A stretch of DNA of 62,200 nucleotides from a virus. A program made the position numbers and the translations under genes. The notes under the pieces are model-generated. The model was not told where the DNA came from. It searched no databases and was given only the letters and a program-made list of their open reading frames with translations. The DNA lies in the IMG/VR virus record IMGVR_UViG_3300028189_000014, positions 1-62,200 of that record. One strand, written 5' to 3'. Below, in pieces: positions 35,954-43,469 of the stretch (within the stretch, counting starts at the first letter, position 1; every line of letters starts with the position of its first letter).

Positions 35954-36584
35954 ATCCGAGCATACGCCGCTCTCCCGGAGTCAACGACTGCAGCTCCGCT
36001 GCTCTGTTGACCCACTCAGGATTTCTCGCGGGGTCCATAAACTGCTGTGCTCTACCCAGTCCTTTACGGTACAACGAGAGCTCATCGGTATTAGGGTCAG
36101 GAGAGTGGATGCCCATCATTAGCATGTCATCCGCCATACCGCGCAGCACCCCTACATCTCTAGGCACATCAGGGGCTAACTGGGTATTACCCTGATAGAG
36201 CCTACCGTCATCGCCCATGATCCAGTCGTTCTCTTGTTGGCGTTGCTTACGGCGACGGTACTGTGCGCGCATCTCGCTCGGGGACATAGCATTTGGATTT
36301 ATAGGCTCGTCCATGCTTGGCGGTGTCCAGCCCTGCATCTTTGCTCCGAGCCCCGCTCGCAATCCACGCTCACCTATTTCTTTAGCTGCATGCTCGCCCG
36401 TCGAACCGCCTAACTTCCCTACGCCGCCCGAACGAAATGCCAACCCTAAAATGTCACGCATCGTCACGTCTTGAGGATCTTTACCTAACACGGGTAACGC
36501 ATCCTGTAGCCGCATACCTAACACGCCCATAGGGTCGTCGACTAATTCACCGAAGTCCACTGGGTCAAACTTTGTTTCTGCCAT
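35940..36584 (-). CDS. Unknown protein of the packaging region
   Basis: 214 aa. N-terminus FDPVDFGELVDDPMGVLGMR, then a Gly-rich linker and a basic Arg/Gln tract (MRAQYRRRKQRQQENDW). Followed eight bases after the large terminase stop. May be a virion or DNA-packaging accessory; no family assigned. Confidence 0.55.
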   Translation of the reverse strand: MAETKFDPVDFGELVDDPMGVLGMRLQDALPVLGKDPQDVTMRDILGLAFRSGGVGKLGGSTGEHAAKEIGERGLRAGLGAKMQGWTPPSMDEPINPNAMSPSEMRAQYRRRKQRQQENDWIMGDDGRLYQGNTQLAPDVPRDVGVLRGMADDMLMMGIHSPDPNTDELSLYRKGLGRAQQFMDPARNPEWVNRAAELQSLTPGERRMLGYGGE

Positions 36585-36592
36585 CTCTACTC

Positions 36593-38332
36593 CTACGCTG
36601 TCATCGCGTTCTTCTTACCTTTTCCGAACGCTGCTAATTTGTCACGCCAGCTTGGTGGTGGTTTTTCCACTGGAGCTCTGTAAATACTAAACTCTGCCAT
36701 CATCAGACCGATCCATGCCATGGCATCAACCTGATCGTCGTGCACCCCGTTAGGAAAACGGAGCATCTCGTTAATTAGTGGTACCGTAAACTCAGCGTTC
36801 TTAGGAAATAGCACCATACCCTGCTGCATCCGACCCTGAATCGCACGGGCACGTACCATCTTGTCGCGCTTACCCGGGCGTAGGTCTTTGAAGTACGCCG
36901 AAAATAAGTTACGTTCGCGCATACGCTTCTCGAGGAACGGCCCTATCGCCATCTCAATGTGTCCTTTCTCCACCCCGATGATGTCGGGCTGCCAGGCTTC
37001 GTACATATCGAGCATCTTCTCAACGATGTCGTGCCCGTTCCACCGCCCTCGCTCAACATGCAATAAGTACAGCTTGTCCTCAGGGCTCACCCCCATCACG
37101 ACACCTACCGAGTAATCGTTCGCCTCACGCTGACCAATCGCCAAGTCCCACGCCGCGTAAATTTTCATCTCTTCGCGCGGAGGCTCTTCGTCGTAGTACC
37201 GTATCATCGAACGTGTGAAGTACTCGCCCTCGTCTGCGACGGGATTCTGCTGGTACAACGCCGACCAATCGCGCGGGCCTACCGCTGCGCGGATGCGCCT
37301 GAGGGACTCCAGGTCATACCGAGCCTCATGCAGCGGTGTGCCTTTCTTACGATGCGGCTCATCTATCTCCGCTATCGCCGGATATTTGATCACCTCCCAC
37401 TGGTCGCCAGATTTCTGCTGCTCGAGCAGCCATCCGGCTAAATCGTCATCGTGCCACCGCGTTAGTATCACCAGCACCCCTCCGCCGGGGGCTAACCGTG
37501 TGTACGCCGTGGATGTGTACCAGTCCTTAACCGACTGCCGACCCGTCTCCGACTCAGCATCCTCTCTGTTCTTAACCGGATCGTCGATCACCAATACGTG
37601 GGCACCCTTACCCGTGATCGCACCGCCGACACCCGCCGCGACGTACCCGCCGCCCTTATCAGTGAGCCATGCCTCAGCTGACTGACTGTCCTTATCTAAC
37701 CGCGTCTCTTTGAAAACCGTTTGGTACGGCTTTTCCCGCAGCACCTGCCTGACTTTCCTACTGAAGCTCATCGCTAGCGACCCTGAGTACGAGCATGCGA
37801 TGAACTCGTGCGTTGGGTTACGCCCGATGTGCCACGCTGGAAAATATGTCGATGCCAGTAGGCTCTTACCATGGCGTGGCGGCATGAACAGCATCAAGCG
37901 TGGGGATTCTTTGTTCGCCACCGCATCTGAGAACTTTTCAAGCCGCTCGCATATATCCTTATGCACCCAGCCCGCCTGATATTCTGGGAAAAATCGTGTG
38001 ACGAAAGGTAGCAATCGTCGTTTGCTCAGCTCGCGCCGTGCTAGCTCCTGTTTCGCCAATTCCTTAGCATCAGGACGTTTTTCTTCTAATCTTTTAACTT
38101 CTTTTTTTACCGCCGCAGTTTTCGCTTTGCCACGCAGGGCATCGCGCGCTTGCTGATGCTGCTGACGACGCTCTTTCTGGACTGCTGCGACTGCTTTAGG
38201 ATTCTTAGCCCGGCTTACGCGATGCGTCTCTTTAATGTCAGCATTCTGGACGCAATTCATGCATAAGTCGCCTTTGAACAGCGTCTCTTTATGCTCTTCT
38301 TTGCACTTTTTACATTTTTTAAGAGGAATCAT
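36593..38332 (-). CDS. terL: Terminase large subunit (ATPase and nuclease)
   Basis: 579 aa. A short zinc ribbon opens the protein (Cys7, Cys10, Cys24, Cys27) and a Lys/Glu-rich linker follows. Walker A PPRHGKS at 151-157, Walker B LVIDDP near 240, then the RNase H-like nuclease: AAWDLAIGQREANDYSVG, IGVEKGH and a final HDDQVDAMAW. It powers headful or cos packaging with the small subunit, whose gene overlaps its start by four bases. The N-terminal zinc ribbon is not part of the usual terminase core. Confidence 0.92.
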   Translation of the reverse strand: MIPLKKCKKCKEEHKETLFKGDLCMNCVQNADIKETHRVSRAKNPKAVAAVQKERRQQHQQARDALRGKAKTAAVKKEVKRLEEKRPDAKELAKQELARRELSKRRLLPFVTRFFPEYQAGWVHKDICERLEKFSDAVANKESPRLMLFMPPRHGKSLLASTYFPAWHIGRNPTHEFIACSYSGSLAMSFSRKVRQVLREKPYQTVFKETRLDKDSQSAEAWLTDKGGGYVAAGVGGAITGKGAHVLVIDDPVKNREDAESETGRQSVKDWYTSTAYTRLAPGGGVLVILTRWHDDDLAGWLLEQQKSGDQWEVIKYPAIAEIDEPHRKKGTPLHEARYDLESLRRIRAAVGPRDWSALYQQNPVADEGEYFTRSMIRYYDEEPPREEMKIYAAWDLAIGQREANDYSVGVVMGVSPEDKLYLLHVERGRWNGHDIVEKMLDMYEAWQPDIIGVEKGHIEMAIGPFLEKRMRERNLFSAYFKDLRPGKRDKMVRARAIQGRMQQGMVLFPKNAEFTVPLINEMLRFPNGVHDDQVDAMAWIGLMMAEFSIYRAPVEKPPPSWRDKLAAFGKGKKNAMTA

Positions 38333-38814
38333 GGCTCTGTTGGAGGTGGCAACACAAAGTCATCGGCCCCTGCTAGCTTAACTAGCTCGGCATCATCCAA
38401 ACGCTCCAATTGCTCCACTTTATGCAAGTGTAAACTCTGTGTTTGCACCTTCTCTGGCTCGTACAAACCGTGCATCTTACCCAATTCCCGTACCGCTGCG
38501 ATTTCCTCAGTACTGGTCGCTGATTTTCTATGGGCTTCAAACAACATTATGGTCAGCTTATCCCTTGTCACCTTTATATTATCTAACTCTTCGCTTCGTA
38601 GATGACCTAATAATGCTTGAATCTTCTCCTGCGCCATTAATGAGCGCCCGGAATGGGCATGGCTTTTATACCCCGCAGCTTTTGCAGCTTGGGATGGGGT
38701 TAACCCTCTCAATGCGTACAGCACAAACTGCTCTTGCTGTGCAGTTAGTGGTGTTATGTCTGCGTGGGGGTAGCACGACTGTAAGTACGCTATATCACCC
38801 GCTGTTATAGACAT
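38329..38814 (-). CDS. terS: Terminase small subunit
   Basis: 161 aa. N-terminal helix-turn-helix (LTPSQAAKAAGYKSHAHSG), a central oligomerisation helix pair (ITKLTIMLFEAH-like region, residues ~80-120) and an acidic, Pro-rich tail ending LPPPTEP, matching small terminases that recognise packaging DNA. First gene of the leftward virion block, just after a promoter-like element. Confidence 0.8.
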   Translation of the reverse strand: MSITAGDIAYLQSCYPHADITPLTAQQEQFVLYALRGLTPSQAAKAAGYKSHAHSGRSLMAQEKIQALLGHLRSEELDNIKVTRDKLTIMLFEAHRKSATSTEEIAAVRELGKMHGLYEPEKVQTQSLHLHKVEQLERLDDAELVKLAGADDFVLPPPTEP

Positions 38815-38833
38815 ATTTCTCCTATGATTTGGG

Positions 38834-38866
38834 CATAAGCATAGCTTATATTGAAAAATTTAGCAA
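38834..38866 (-). promoter_or_regulatory. Sigma70-like promoter with 17-bp near-palindrome (late block)
   Basis: On the minus strand: TTGCTA (38861-38866), 17-base spacer, TATGCT (38838-38843). The near-palindrome TATAAGCTATGCTTATG covers 38834-38850. It sits 20 bases before the small terminase start and is the natural entry promoter for the packaging and head genes. Confidence 0.6.
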
Positions 38867-39027
38867 AAAAATTCAGTAATAACCGTGTGTCTTCATATAT
38901 ATGGATGTTCAGTATTTCCGTACCGCCGTCCCCGATTTGCTTTTTGGCATCCCCGATTCCAAAACTCGTACCTCGTTTTGGGCGAAGTGAGAACGAGGGT
39001 CAATTAAGGCATAAAGGAGATACAGAT
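38867..39027. promoter_or_regulatory. Divergent intergenic region between late and early arms
   Basis: No gene is seen. The region separates leftward and rightward transcription. It contains a duplicated TCCCCGATT (38929 and 38951 area), a 7-bp inverted repeat CCTCGTT/AACGAGG around 38970-38998, and an AT-rich stretch (38852-38900). A rightward early promoter is expected here, but I cannot pick hexamers with confidence. Confidence 0.4.
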
Positions 39028-39264
39028 ATGAACAAAGTAAGATTAGCATTCCATCTATTACTAAGTCGTGAAGGGTCTACAGTAGTTGGGCTCTCCATCC
39101 TAGTGGCTATGATCGTATGGCAAATCATATTCTTCCTAGTAACTAAGAGCGTCTGGCTCTTACTCATCCCGATAGTGACCATCGGTTGCTATGTATTCCA
39201 AGATGATATCAAGAACGCTTGGTATCGCGGTCGTCAGCACGTTGCTGGCGTTAAACGTATTTAA
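39028..39264 (+). CDS. Small membrane protein, two predicted spans
   Basis: 78 aa from ATG 39028 (AAGGAG ten bases upstream). Two adjoining hydrophobic segments (TVVGLSILVAMIVWQIIFFL and VWLLLIPIVTIGCYVF) and a basic C-terminus (IKNAWYRGRQHVAGVKRI). First gene of the rightward arm. Early phage membrane proteins often modify the host envelope or exclude superinfection; that role is only a possibility. Confidence 0.7.
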   Translation: MNKVRLAFHLLLSREGSTVVGLSILVAMIVWQIIFFLVTKSVWLLLIPIVTIGCYVFQDDIKNAWYRGRQHVAGVKRI

Positions 39265-39278
39265 ATAAGGAGAAACGT

Positions 39279-39473
39279 ATCCGACACACTACAGCTTATA
39301 ACTACTTCAAGGCAACTGTCCGAGTCTACAACGACGACAGTTATCTCTCTCAACGCGTACAACGTCAACGTACTACATACGTTGCTGACCTATTCGAACT
39401 CTTCGATATCCCTATCGCAGAGGGATCAGTACTCTTCTATGAGTTCTGGGATAAAGACGAGATTGCCGGTTAA
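39279..39473 (+). CDS. 64-aa protein with apparent ATC start codon
   Basis: A clear reading frame preceded by AAGGAG (39268-39272 area) at ideal distance from an ATC codon; there is no ATG, GTG or TTG anywhere in frame. The product starts RHTTAYNYFKATVRVYND and ends FYEFWDKDEIAG, with normal codon composition. It ends shortly before a hairpin with TTGAAC. Either ATC initiates here (as rare AUU/AUC starts do elsewhere) or the start is a mutated or misread ATG. Confidence 0.5.
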   Translation: MRHTTAYNYFKATVRVYNDDSYLSQRVQRQRTTYVADLFELFDIPIAEGSVLFYEFWDKDEIAG

Positions 39474-39486
39474 CCACCAAGTAACT

Positions 39487-39515
39487 CCCAGTCCACTACG
39501 TGGGCTGGGTTGAAC
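39487..39515 (+). other. 3' hairpin of the covarying CCAG/TAC/CTGG-TTGAAC family
   Basis: CCCAG-TCCAC-TAC-GTGGG-CTGGG (39487-39509) followed by TTGAAC. Loop TAC and the trailing TTGAAC match the copies at 40389 and 41726, while stem bases differ with pairing kept. Lies just after a small gene's stop. Confidence 0.6.
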
Positions 39516-39546
39516 TTTGAATCAATGATAACTAAGGAGATATACC

Positions 39547-39702
39547 ATGTACATAGACTTACCAGACGAAGATCTCGCGGAGATCGAAGCAACTAACCTC
39601 ATGATCATCGAATGCTTCGCAGAAGCTGAGCTTGACGCAGCTATCGAAGCTGCAAAGGAACGCTTAGTGCAAGACACCGCGCTAGAACTTAGCGTATTTT
39701 AG
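39547..39702 (+). CDS. 51-aa acidic protein
   Basis: ATG 39547 with AAGGAGATATACC upstream, a textbook ribosome site. Product MYIDLPDEDLAEIEATNLMI plus a Glu/Ala-rich helical C-terminus (EAELDAAIEAAKERL). Highly acidic and helical, like many small early phage proteins that mimic nucleic acid or bind host enzymes. No family recognised. Followed by a hairpin and the repeat-rich region. Confidence 0.65.
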   Translation: MYIDLPDEDLAEIEATNLMIIECFAEAELDAAIEAAKERLVQDTALELSVF

Positions 39703-39705
39703 CAA

Positions 39706-39731
39706 CTCTGGTCTTAAGAACAGGGTTGAAG
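39706..39731 (+). other. Degenerate 3' hairpin with TTGAAG
   Basis: CTCTG-GTCT-TA-AGAA-CAGGG followed by TTGAAG, three bases after a stop codon. It keeps the outer stem and trailing motif of the hairpins at 39487, 40390 and 41727 but has a different inner stem and loop. Confidence 0.45.
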
Positions 39732-40250
39732 GACAACATGTGGACTACATGTTGAAATTCAACCTGTTACGCTCCTAAGCCCATGATTCATAAGGCAAAA
39801 AAACCCAAAAAAGGCCATATTATGGCAAAAGACAACATGTGGGGTTCGCCTTAGTAGCATATACGTATATTAGTGTGTTTTTTCTTAGTATTTCTTTGTT
39901 TTTTTATTAGTTTTAATAGGTACTAGTCTTTAATAATATGTAGTCCTATAAAAAACAAGGAAATTCATTAGTAATATCAATAACTTAGAGCGTAACAGGT
40001 TGTCCAAAAACCTGTAGTCCACATGTTACCACATGTTACGCTCTGTAACTCGTTGATTCTTAACGAGTTTTTCACCTACTGATGACCCCTAAAAACACCT
40101 GTTTTGGTACATCTGTAGTCCTTGTACATTTTTTGTACAATACTTAAAGTATTACATTAACTTCGTGGAACATAAATTGTTTCACAACCTGTAGTCCTTT
40201 TTGTTCAACCTGTAGTCCTTTTTTAAATCCATTTAACTAGGAGAAATACC
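39732..40250. other. Repeat-rich AT-rich region, candidate replication origin
   Basis: No gene is seen in about 500 bases. Six TGTAGTCC octamers (39939, 40013, 40114, 40190, 40211 direct; 39742-39749 inverted), a 15-bp inverted pair (39760-39774 and 39988-40002, CAACCTGTTACGCTC), tandem CACATGTTAC (40020-40029, 40030-40039) and nested inverted repeats (CAACATGT/ACATGTTG 39734-39754) flank a very AT-rich stretch at about 39850-39985. This is the usual composition of a phage or plasmid origin: iterons beside an easily melted tract. Alternatively it is a recombination or transcription control region. Confidence 0.55.
40047..40072 (+). terminator. Hairpin with U-tract inside the repeat region
   Basis: AACTCGTT-gattctt-AACGAGTT followed by TTTC: a perfect 8-bp stem, the last pairs merging with a short T-run. 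A weak to moderate rightward terminator. Confidence 0.5.
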
Positions 40251-40412
40251 ATGCAAACACCCATATGGGACGACGGATCCCCGGTAGAAGAAGAGCACCT
40301 CGAAGAGTACTTCACCCAACGCTACGCAGAGTTAGAGCATGAAATGCTCGACTTTGAGTGGGAGGAGTTCATCCAATCAAAGGTTGATGCTCAGCTCGCT
40401 ACGCGAGACTGA
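40251..40412 (+). CDS. 53-aa acidic protein
   Basis: ATG 40251 preceded by TAGGAGAAATACC. Product starts MQTPIWDDGSPVEEEHLEEY, is strongly acidic, and ends DAQLATRD. The last codons and 3' end are an exact 31-bp repeat shared with the Nudix gene end (AQLATRD there too). Function unknown. Confidence 0.65.
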   Translation: MQTPIWDDGSPVEEEHLEEYFTQRYAELEHEMLDFEWEEFIQSKVDAQLATRD

Positions 40413-40419
40413 GTTGAAC
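40389..40419 (+). repeat. 31-bp direct repeat copy 1: gene end plus hairpin
   Basis: Starts GCTCAGCTCGCTACGCGAGA and ends TTGAAC; identical over 31 bases to 41726-41756. It encodes QLATRD and the stop, and folds as CTCAG-CTCGC-TAC-GCGAG-A-CTGAG. Same architecture as the hairpin at 39487. Confidence 0.85.
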
Positions 40420-40437
40420 CCATAAAAGGAGTATGTC

Positions 40438-40575
40438 ATGTTCACCATCAAATCAATACAGCTAGGTTATATATTTGCCTACAGAATCTGGGATGTAAAG
40501 GCTAACCGCCCTGTATCCCCATTGTTCGCTGAGCTTGCACAAGCTGAGCGTGAATTGGCTATCTTAGAATTATAA
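40438..40575 (+). CDS. 45-aa protein
   Basis: ATG 40438 with AAAGGAG upstream. Product MFTIKSIQLGYIFAYRIWDV with a helical C-terminus (LFAELAQAERELAILEL). Overlaps the 17-bp element at 40571 by a few bases and is followed by a terminator. Function unknown. Confidence 0.6.
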   Translation: MFTIKSIQLGYIFAYRIWDVKANRPVSPLFAELAQAERELAILEL

Positions 40576-40587
40576 GCATAGCTAATA
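40571..40587 (+). promoter_or_regulatory. Dispersed 17-mer before terminator and gene 40647
   Basis: TATAAGCATAGCTAATA. It overlaps the stop of the 45-aa gene and lies upstream of a terminator hairpin and the gene at 40647. The -35 position (TATCTT, 17-base spacing) is poor. Confidence 0.45.
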
Positions 40588-40592
40588 ACCAT

Positions 40593-40622
40593 GCCTGCAC
40601 ACTCCGGTGTGTGGGCTTTTTT
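40593..40622 (+). terminator. Rho-independent terminator
   Basis: Stem GCCTGCACAC / GTGTGTGGGC around loop TCCG (10 pairs including two G-T) followed by six T. Ends the first early transcript block. Confidence 0.85.
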
Positions 40623-40646
40623 GTATCAACAAAAGGAGTACTAACC

Positions 40647-40835
40647 ATGTCAAATACTAAGCGTTTCTTAGAACACATCGAAGACCAAGCCCGCCACATG
40701 AGCAAAGCAGAGCTCATGGCAGAGTATCCATACACGGGCGTAGCCCAGTTATGGGACGAGGTCAATGGACCTCAGCAAGCTGAGTTACCGAACAGCTACG
40801 CACCATTCGACGATGCAAACCACCCCGAATCGTAA
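40647..40835 (+). CDS. 62-aa protein
   Basis: Started at ATG 40647 because AAAAGGAG lies directly upstream; a longer frame to 40611 runs into the terminator. Product MSNTKRFLEHIEDQARHMSK, helical N-terminus, acidic Pro/Asn-rich end (YAPFDDANHPES). Unknown function. Confidence 0.65.
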   Translation: MSNTKRFLEHIEDQARHMSKAELMAEYPYTGVAQLWDEVNGPQQAELPNSYAPFDDANHPES

Positions 40836-40837
40836 TA

Positions 40838-41014
40838 ATGGACTACGCCATAACTTTGTTCCTAGGGCTCACAGCTCTGGGGACAGGCTTCGCCGGGTAC
40901 GCAGTCTTATCAACCACAAAACTTACCTTGGCTACTGGCTCTGTTGCAGCCCTTAGCCTCTTATCCAGCGTCCTGAGTTGGACGTTGTTCTTTATATCGT
41001 ACGTGACACTTTAA
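40838..41014 (+). CDS. 58-aa membrane protein, two predicted spans
   Basis: ATG 40838, two bases after the previous stop. Two hydrophobic segments (AITLFLGLTALGTGFAGYAV and SVAALSLLSSVLSWTLFFIS) separated by a short Thr/Lys loop. Could be a holin-like or envelope-modifying early protein. The ribosome site is weak; coupling to the upstream gene is likely. Confidence 0.6.
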   Translation: MDYAITLFLGLTALGTGFAGYAVLSTTKLTLATGSVAALSLLSSVLSWTLFFISYVTL

Positions 41015-41093
41015 ACCCATTTAGGGGAGGGGACTTTTTTGGGTTATTTAGCCTATTTTCTCCCCCTCTCAAACCTACACAGGAGTATAGAAC

Positions 41094-41294
41094 ATGCAAA
41101 TAATCAACTTATTGATAACTATCTGGAAATCGCTTCCATGGTATACCAAAGCCCTAACTATGTTCTTCTGGGCAACCCTCATCATAGCCATCTATACAGG
41201 GCATATCACCCTCTGGCTAACCTACTATTTCTACTACCTAATCATCACATTCTGCATTGGTCTGTATATAGGCTATAAGGAGGCACACTCATGA
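41094..41294 (+). CDS. 66-aa membrane protein, two predicted spans
   Basis: ATG 41094 after CAGGAGTATAGAAC. Very hydrophobic and aromatic (ALTMFFWATLIIAIYTGHIT, LTYYFYYLIITFCIGLYIGY). Its end overlaps the Nudix start by four bases (ATGA). With the genes at 39028 and 40838, it makes three small membrane proteins in the early arm. Confidence 0.65.
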   Translation: MQIINLLITIWKSLPWYTKALTMFFWATLIIAIYTGHITLWLTYYFYYLIITFCIGLYIGYKEAHS

Positions 41295-41749
41295 GCACTA
41301 AAAAGAACGCATCAATGGTCGGGATCATATCAGCCCACAAAATACTACTATGCAGCACTAAGAAAAATCCAGAGTTCTGGCAGCCCGTAGGTGGTGGGCA
41401 GCAAGGTCATGAAGACCCACGTAATACTGCTATGCGAGAACTATGGGAAGAAACGGGCGTTGTCCTAGGCGACACACAGCTACTAAAAGAACGTTGTGTG
41501 CACCCCTCTAAAACAGGGGGGAAAGTTACTTTCTACACAGTAGAATACTCCGTCGCTTCTAGGTACTCAGAATATGAACACTTAGAAGATTTTCTCGAAG
41601 AACAGGACGAAATAGCAGATTTTAAATGGGTTACACCCGCTGACGCACTAGCAAGGCTACCCATGATGTCTGCCACTAAGCTGTTTCTCTGGCAACTACG
41701 TTACGAAATTTTATGTGACCAAATAGCTCAGCTCGCTACGCGAGACTGA
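41291..41749 (+). CDS. Nudix hydrolase
   Basis: 152 aa with a full Nudix box (G35-x5-E41-x7-R49-E50-L-x-E53-E54-x-G56), so it should hydrolyse a nucleoside diphosphate-linked substrate with Mg2+. Preceded by a beta strand region WQPVGGG. The exact substrate cannot be told from sequence; phage Nudix enzymes act on (d)NTPs, ADP-ribose-type compounds or capped RNA. Ends in AQLATRD from the 31-bp repeat. Confidence 0.9.
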   Translation: MSTKKNASMVGIISAHKILLCSTKKNPEFWQPVGGGQQGHEDPRNTAMRELWEETGVVLGDTQLLKERCVHPSKTGGKVTFYTVEYSVASRYSEYEHLEDFLEEQDEIADFKWVTPADALARLPMMSATKLFLWQLRYEILCDQIAQLATRD

Positions 41750-41756
41750 GTTGAAC
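41726..41756 (+). repeat. 31-bp direct repeat copy 2: Nudix gene end plus hairpin
   Basis: Exact copy of 40389-40419. It supplies the last residues (QLATRD) and stop of the Nudix gene, the CTCAG/CTGAG hairpin and TTGAAC. Confidence 0.85.
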
Positions 41757-41798
41757 TACAAACTATGTGATTAATCAATTAAATTGGAGTACATCATC

Positions 41799-43469
41799 AT
41801 GGAAGCTCAGATATTAGAGTATCTAAATAAGCAATACAGCTATGAGAGCAAAGCGCTCCGTATAGCTAAGTTGAAAGAGCGTCAGCTAACACCGCTAGCC
41901 ATCTCGGCTAAGCTATGGACGGCACTCTGCCGCACCCAGCAGGACAAAACTGCAATACAGAACGTAGCCACACGCCTAGGTACTAGCCTCGGCTATACGG
42001 ATCAGCTCGACGCAGTTAAAACTGGCGCTGAGCTGTTGGCAATCTGTCAACATCAAGGATGGTACACGCTTGATATGACCCGTTATGGCACCTATGTGCT
42101 ACCTAACTTACCTAAAGAAGCGTTGATAAAATCCAACTTCCCCACCTTCAAGCCCAACAAATGGAGTAGTAACCATAATGGTGAAGACTCTATTATATTA
42201 GGTGGCGGGATGAAACATCACAATCAAGCACAGTCGTATGACGTGCTTAATATCCTACAGAATATAGAATGGTGTATAGATACCGAGGTTCTACGTTATG
42301 AGAAGAACCCGAAAGCTAAGCACCACTCCCAGAGAACCCGTGCTGACTTCAATGCTATATATAACGACTTAATAGGTCGTGGCTTCTACTTCAAATGGCG
42401 TTACGACATGCGCGGGCGTGGATTCATCCACAGTTATTTCTTAAACTTCCAAAGTCATGAATATGACAAGGCTCTGTTATCACCTCGTAAAAAGGTAATT
42501 ACCGAGAACCTCGGTAACCTTAAGATAGCCGTAGCTAACGAAGCAGGGCACGATAAGCTCCTGTTCGAAGAGCGTATAGCCTGGTTCGATGCACAGCTTG
42601 AGAAAGGCTTCAATACCGAAGAATTCAAATACCCCATACTAGGACGCAAAGCATTACGAGCCTACGCCCTAGCAGAACAGGGACTGCCTAGTAATTACAT
42701 GATGGGGCTAGATGCTACTGCCTCGGGCTTACAGATCATGGCGGCATTAATTGGCTGTAAGATCACAGCGAAAGCCTGCAACTTGATCTATTCAGGCACA
42801 CGAGAGGATCTGTACACACTCGTAGCTGATACGATGAATGCTGAGCTATCACCAGCTGACTATGTAGACCGTAACATGGTGAAAGATCCTGTAATGACTC
42901 ACTATTACAATAGTATCAAAGAACCACGTAAAGCGTTCAACGATGCACAGCTACAGGCGTTCTACAACGCATTGGATGGGCTCTGCCCCGGTGCCGTAGA
43001 CGTTATGGATACGATCAACGCCTTCTGGAATAAGCGGACACTTGAGCACAGTTGGACTCTCCCTGACGGGCACCGCTCAGTTGTCCCTGTCATCGAAACA
43101 GTAGACAAACGTGTTGAGGTAGATGAGCTGAATCACCGTCGCTTCGCTTATATCTACAAAAAGAATATGCCATCACGTAAGTCAACGTCCTTAGTGCCTA
43201 ACATTATTCACTCGGTCGATGCCTACGTTGCCCGTGAGATGGTAAGGCGCTGTCCGTTCGACATTGTGCATATTTTCGATTGCTTCTACTTCTACCCAGA
43301 TAATATGGACGAAGCCTCACGTATATACCGTGAGATCCTAGCAGATATCGCACAGAGCAATCTGTTAGCTGACATCTTATCGGAAATTAGCGGTAAGAAT
43401 ATAAGCATTGCTAAAGATAGTGACGATTTACACATCGACATCCTTACTAGCAAATATGCGATTTCTTAG
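41799..43469 (+). CDS. Compact T7-type single-subunit RNA polymerase
   Basis: 556 aa from ATG 41799 (a TTG at 41784 coincides with its ribosome site). Core motifs of the family are present: Y202-D-M-R-G-R207 (T7 MDWRGR), motif A D305-ATASGLQ, motif B R358-x3-K362-x7-Y370 with exactly the T7 spacing (R627, K631, Y639), H471-S (T7 H784) and motif C D494 in HIFDCFYF. The His before the motif C Asp (T7 H811) is Phe here. T7 polymerase is 883 aa, so most of the N-terminal promoter and RNA-binding domain is reduced. It should transcribe phage genes from its own promoters; promoter recognition must differ from T7. Confidence 0.9.
   Translation: MEAQILEYLNKQYSYESKALRIAKLKERQLTPLAISAKLWTALCRTQQDKTAIQNVATRLGTSLGYTDQLDAVKTGAELLAICQHQGWYTLDMTRYGTYVLPNLPKEALIKSNFPTFKPNKWSSNHNGEDSIILGGGMKHHNQAQSYDVLNILQNIEWCIDTEVLRYEKNPKAKHHSQRTRADFNAIYNDLIGRGFYFKWRYDMRGRGFIHSYFLNFQSHEYDKALLSPRKKVITENLGNLKIAVANEAGHDKLLFEERIAWFDAQLEKGFNTEEFKYPILGRKALRAYALAEQGLPSNYMMGLDATASGLQIMAALIGCKITAKACNLIYSGTREDLYTLVADTMNAELSPADYVDRNMVKDPVMTHYYNSIKEPRKAFNDAQLQAFYNALDGLCPGAVDVMDTINAFWNKRTLEHSWTLPDGHRSVVPVIETVDKRVEVDELNHRRFAYIYKKNMPSRKSTSLVPNIIHSVDAYVAREMVRRCPFDIVHIFDCFYFYPDNMDEASRIYREILADIAQSNLLADILSEISGKNISIAKDSDDLHIDILTSKYAIS
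43400..43416 (+). promoter_or_regulatory. Dispersed 17-mer inside the RNA polymerase gene end
   Basis: TATAAGCATTGCTAAAG, 120 bases before the next gene. A weaker match in its right half; possible operator only. Confidence 0.35.

Noticed and set aside
39783-39857. 24-codon basic frame inside the origin-like region
   Set aside because: No ribosome site precedes its ATG and it falls within the inverted-repeat cluster; probably not translated.
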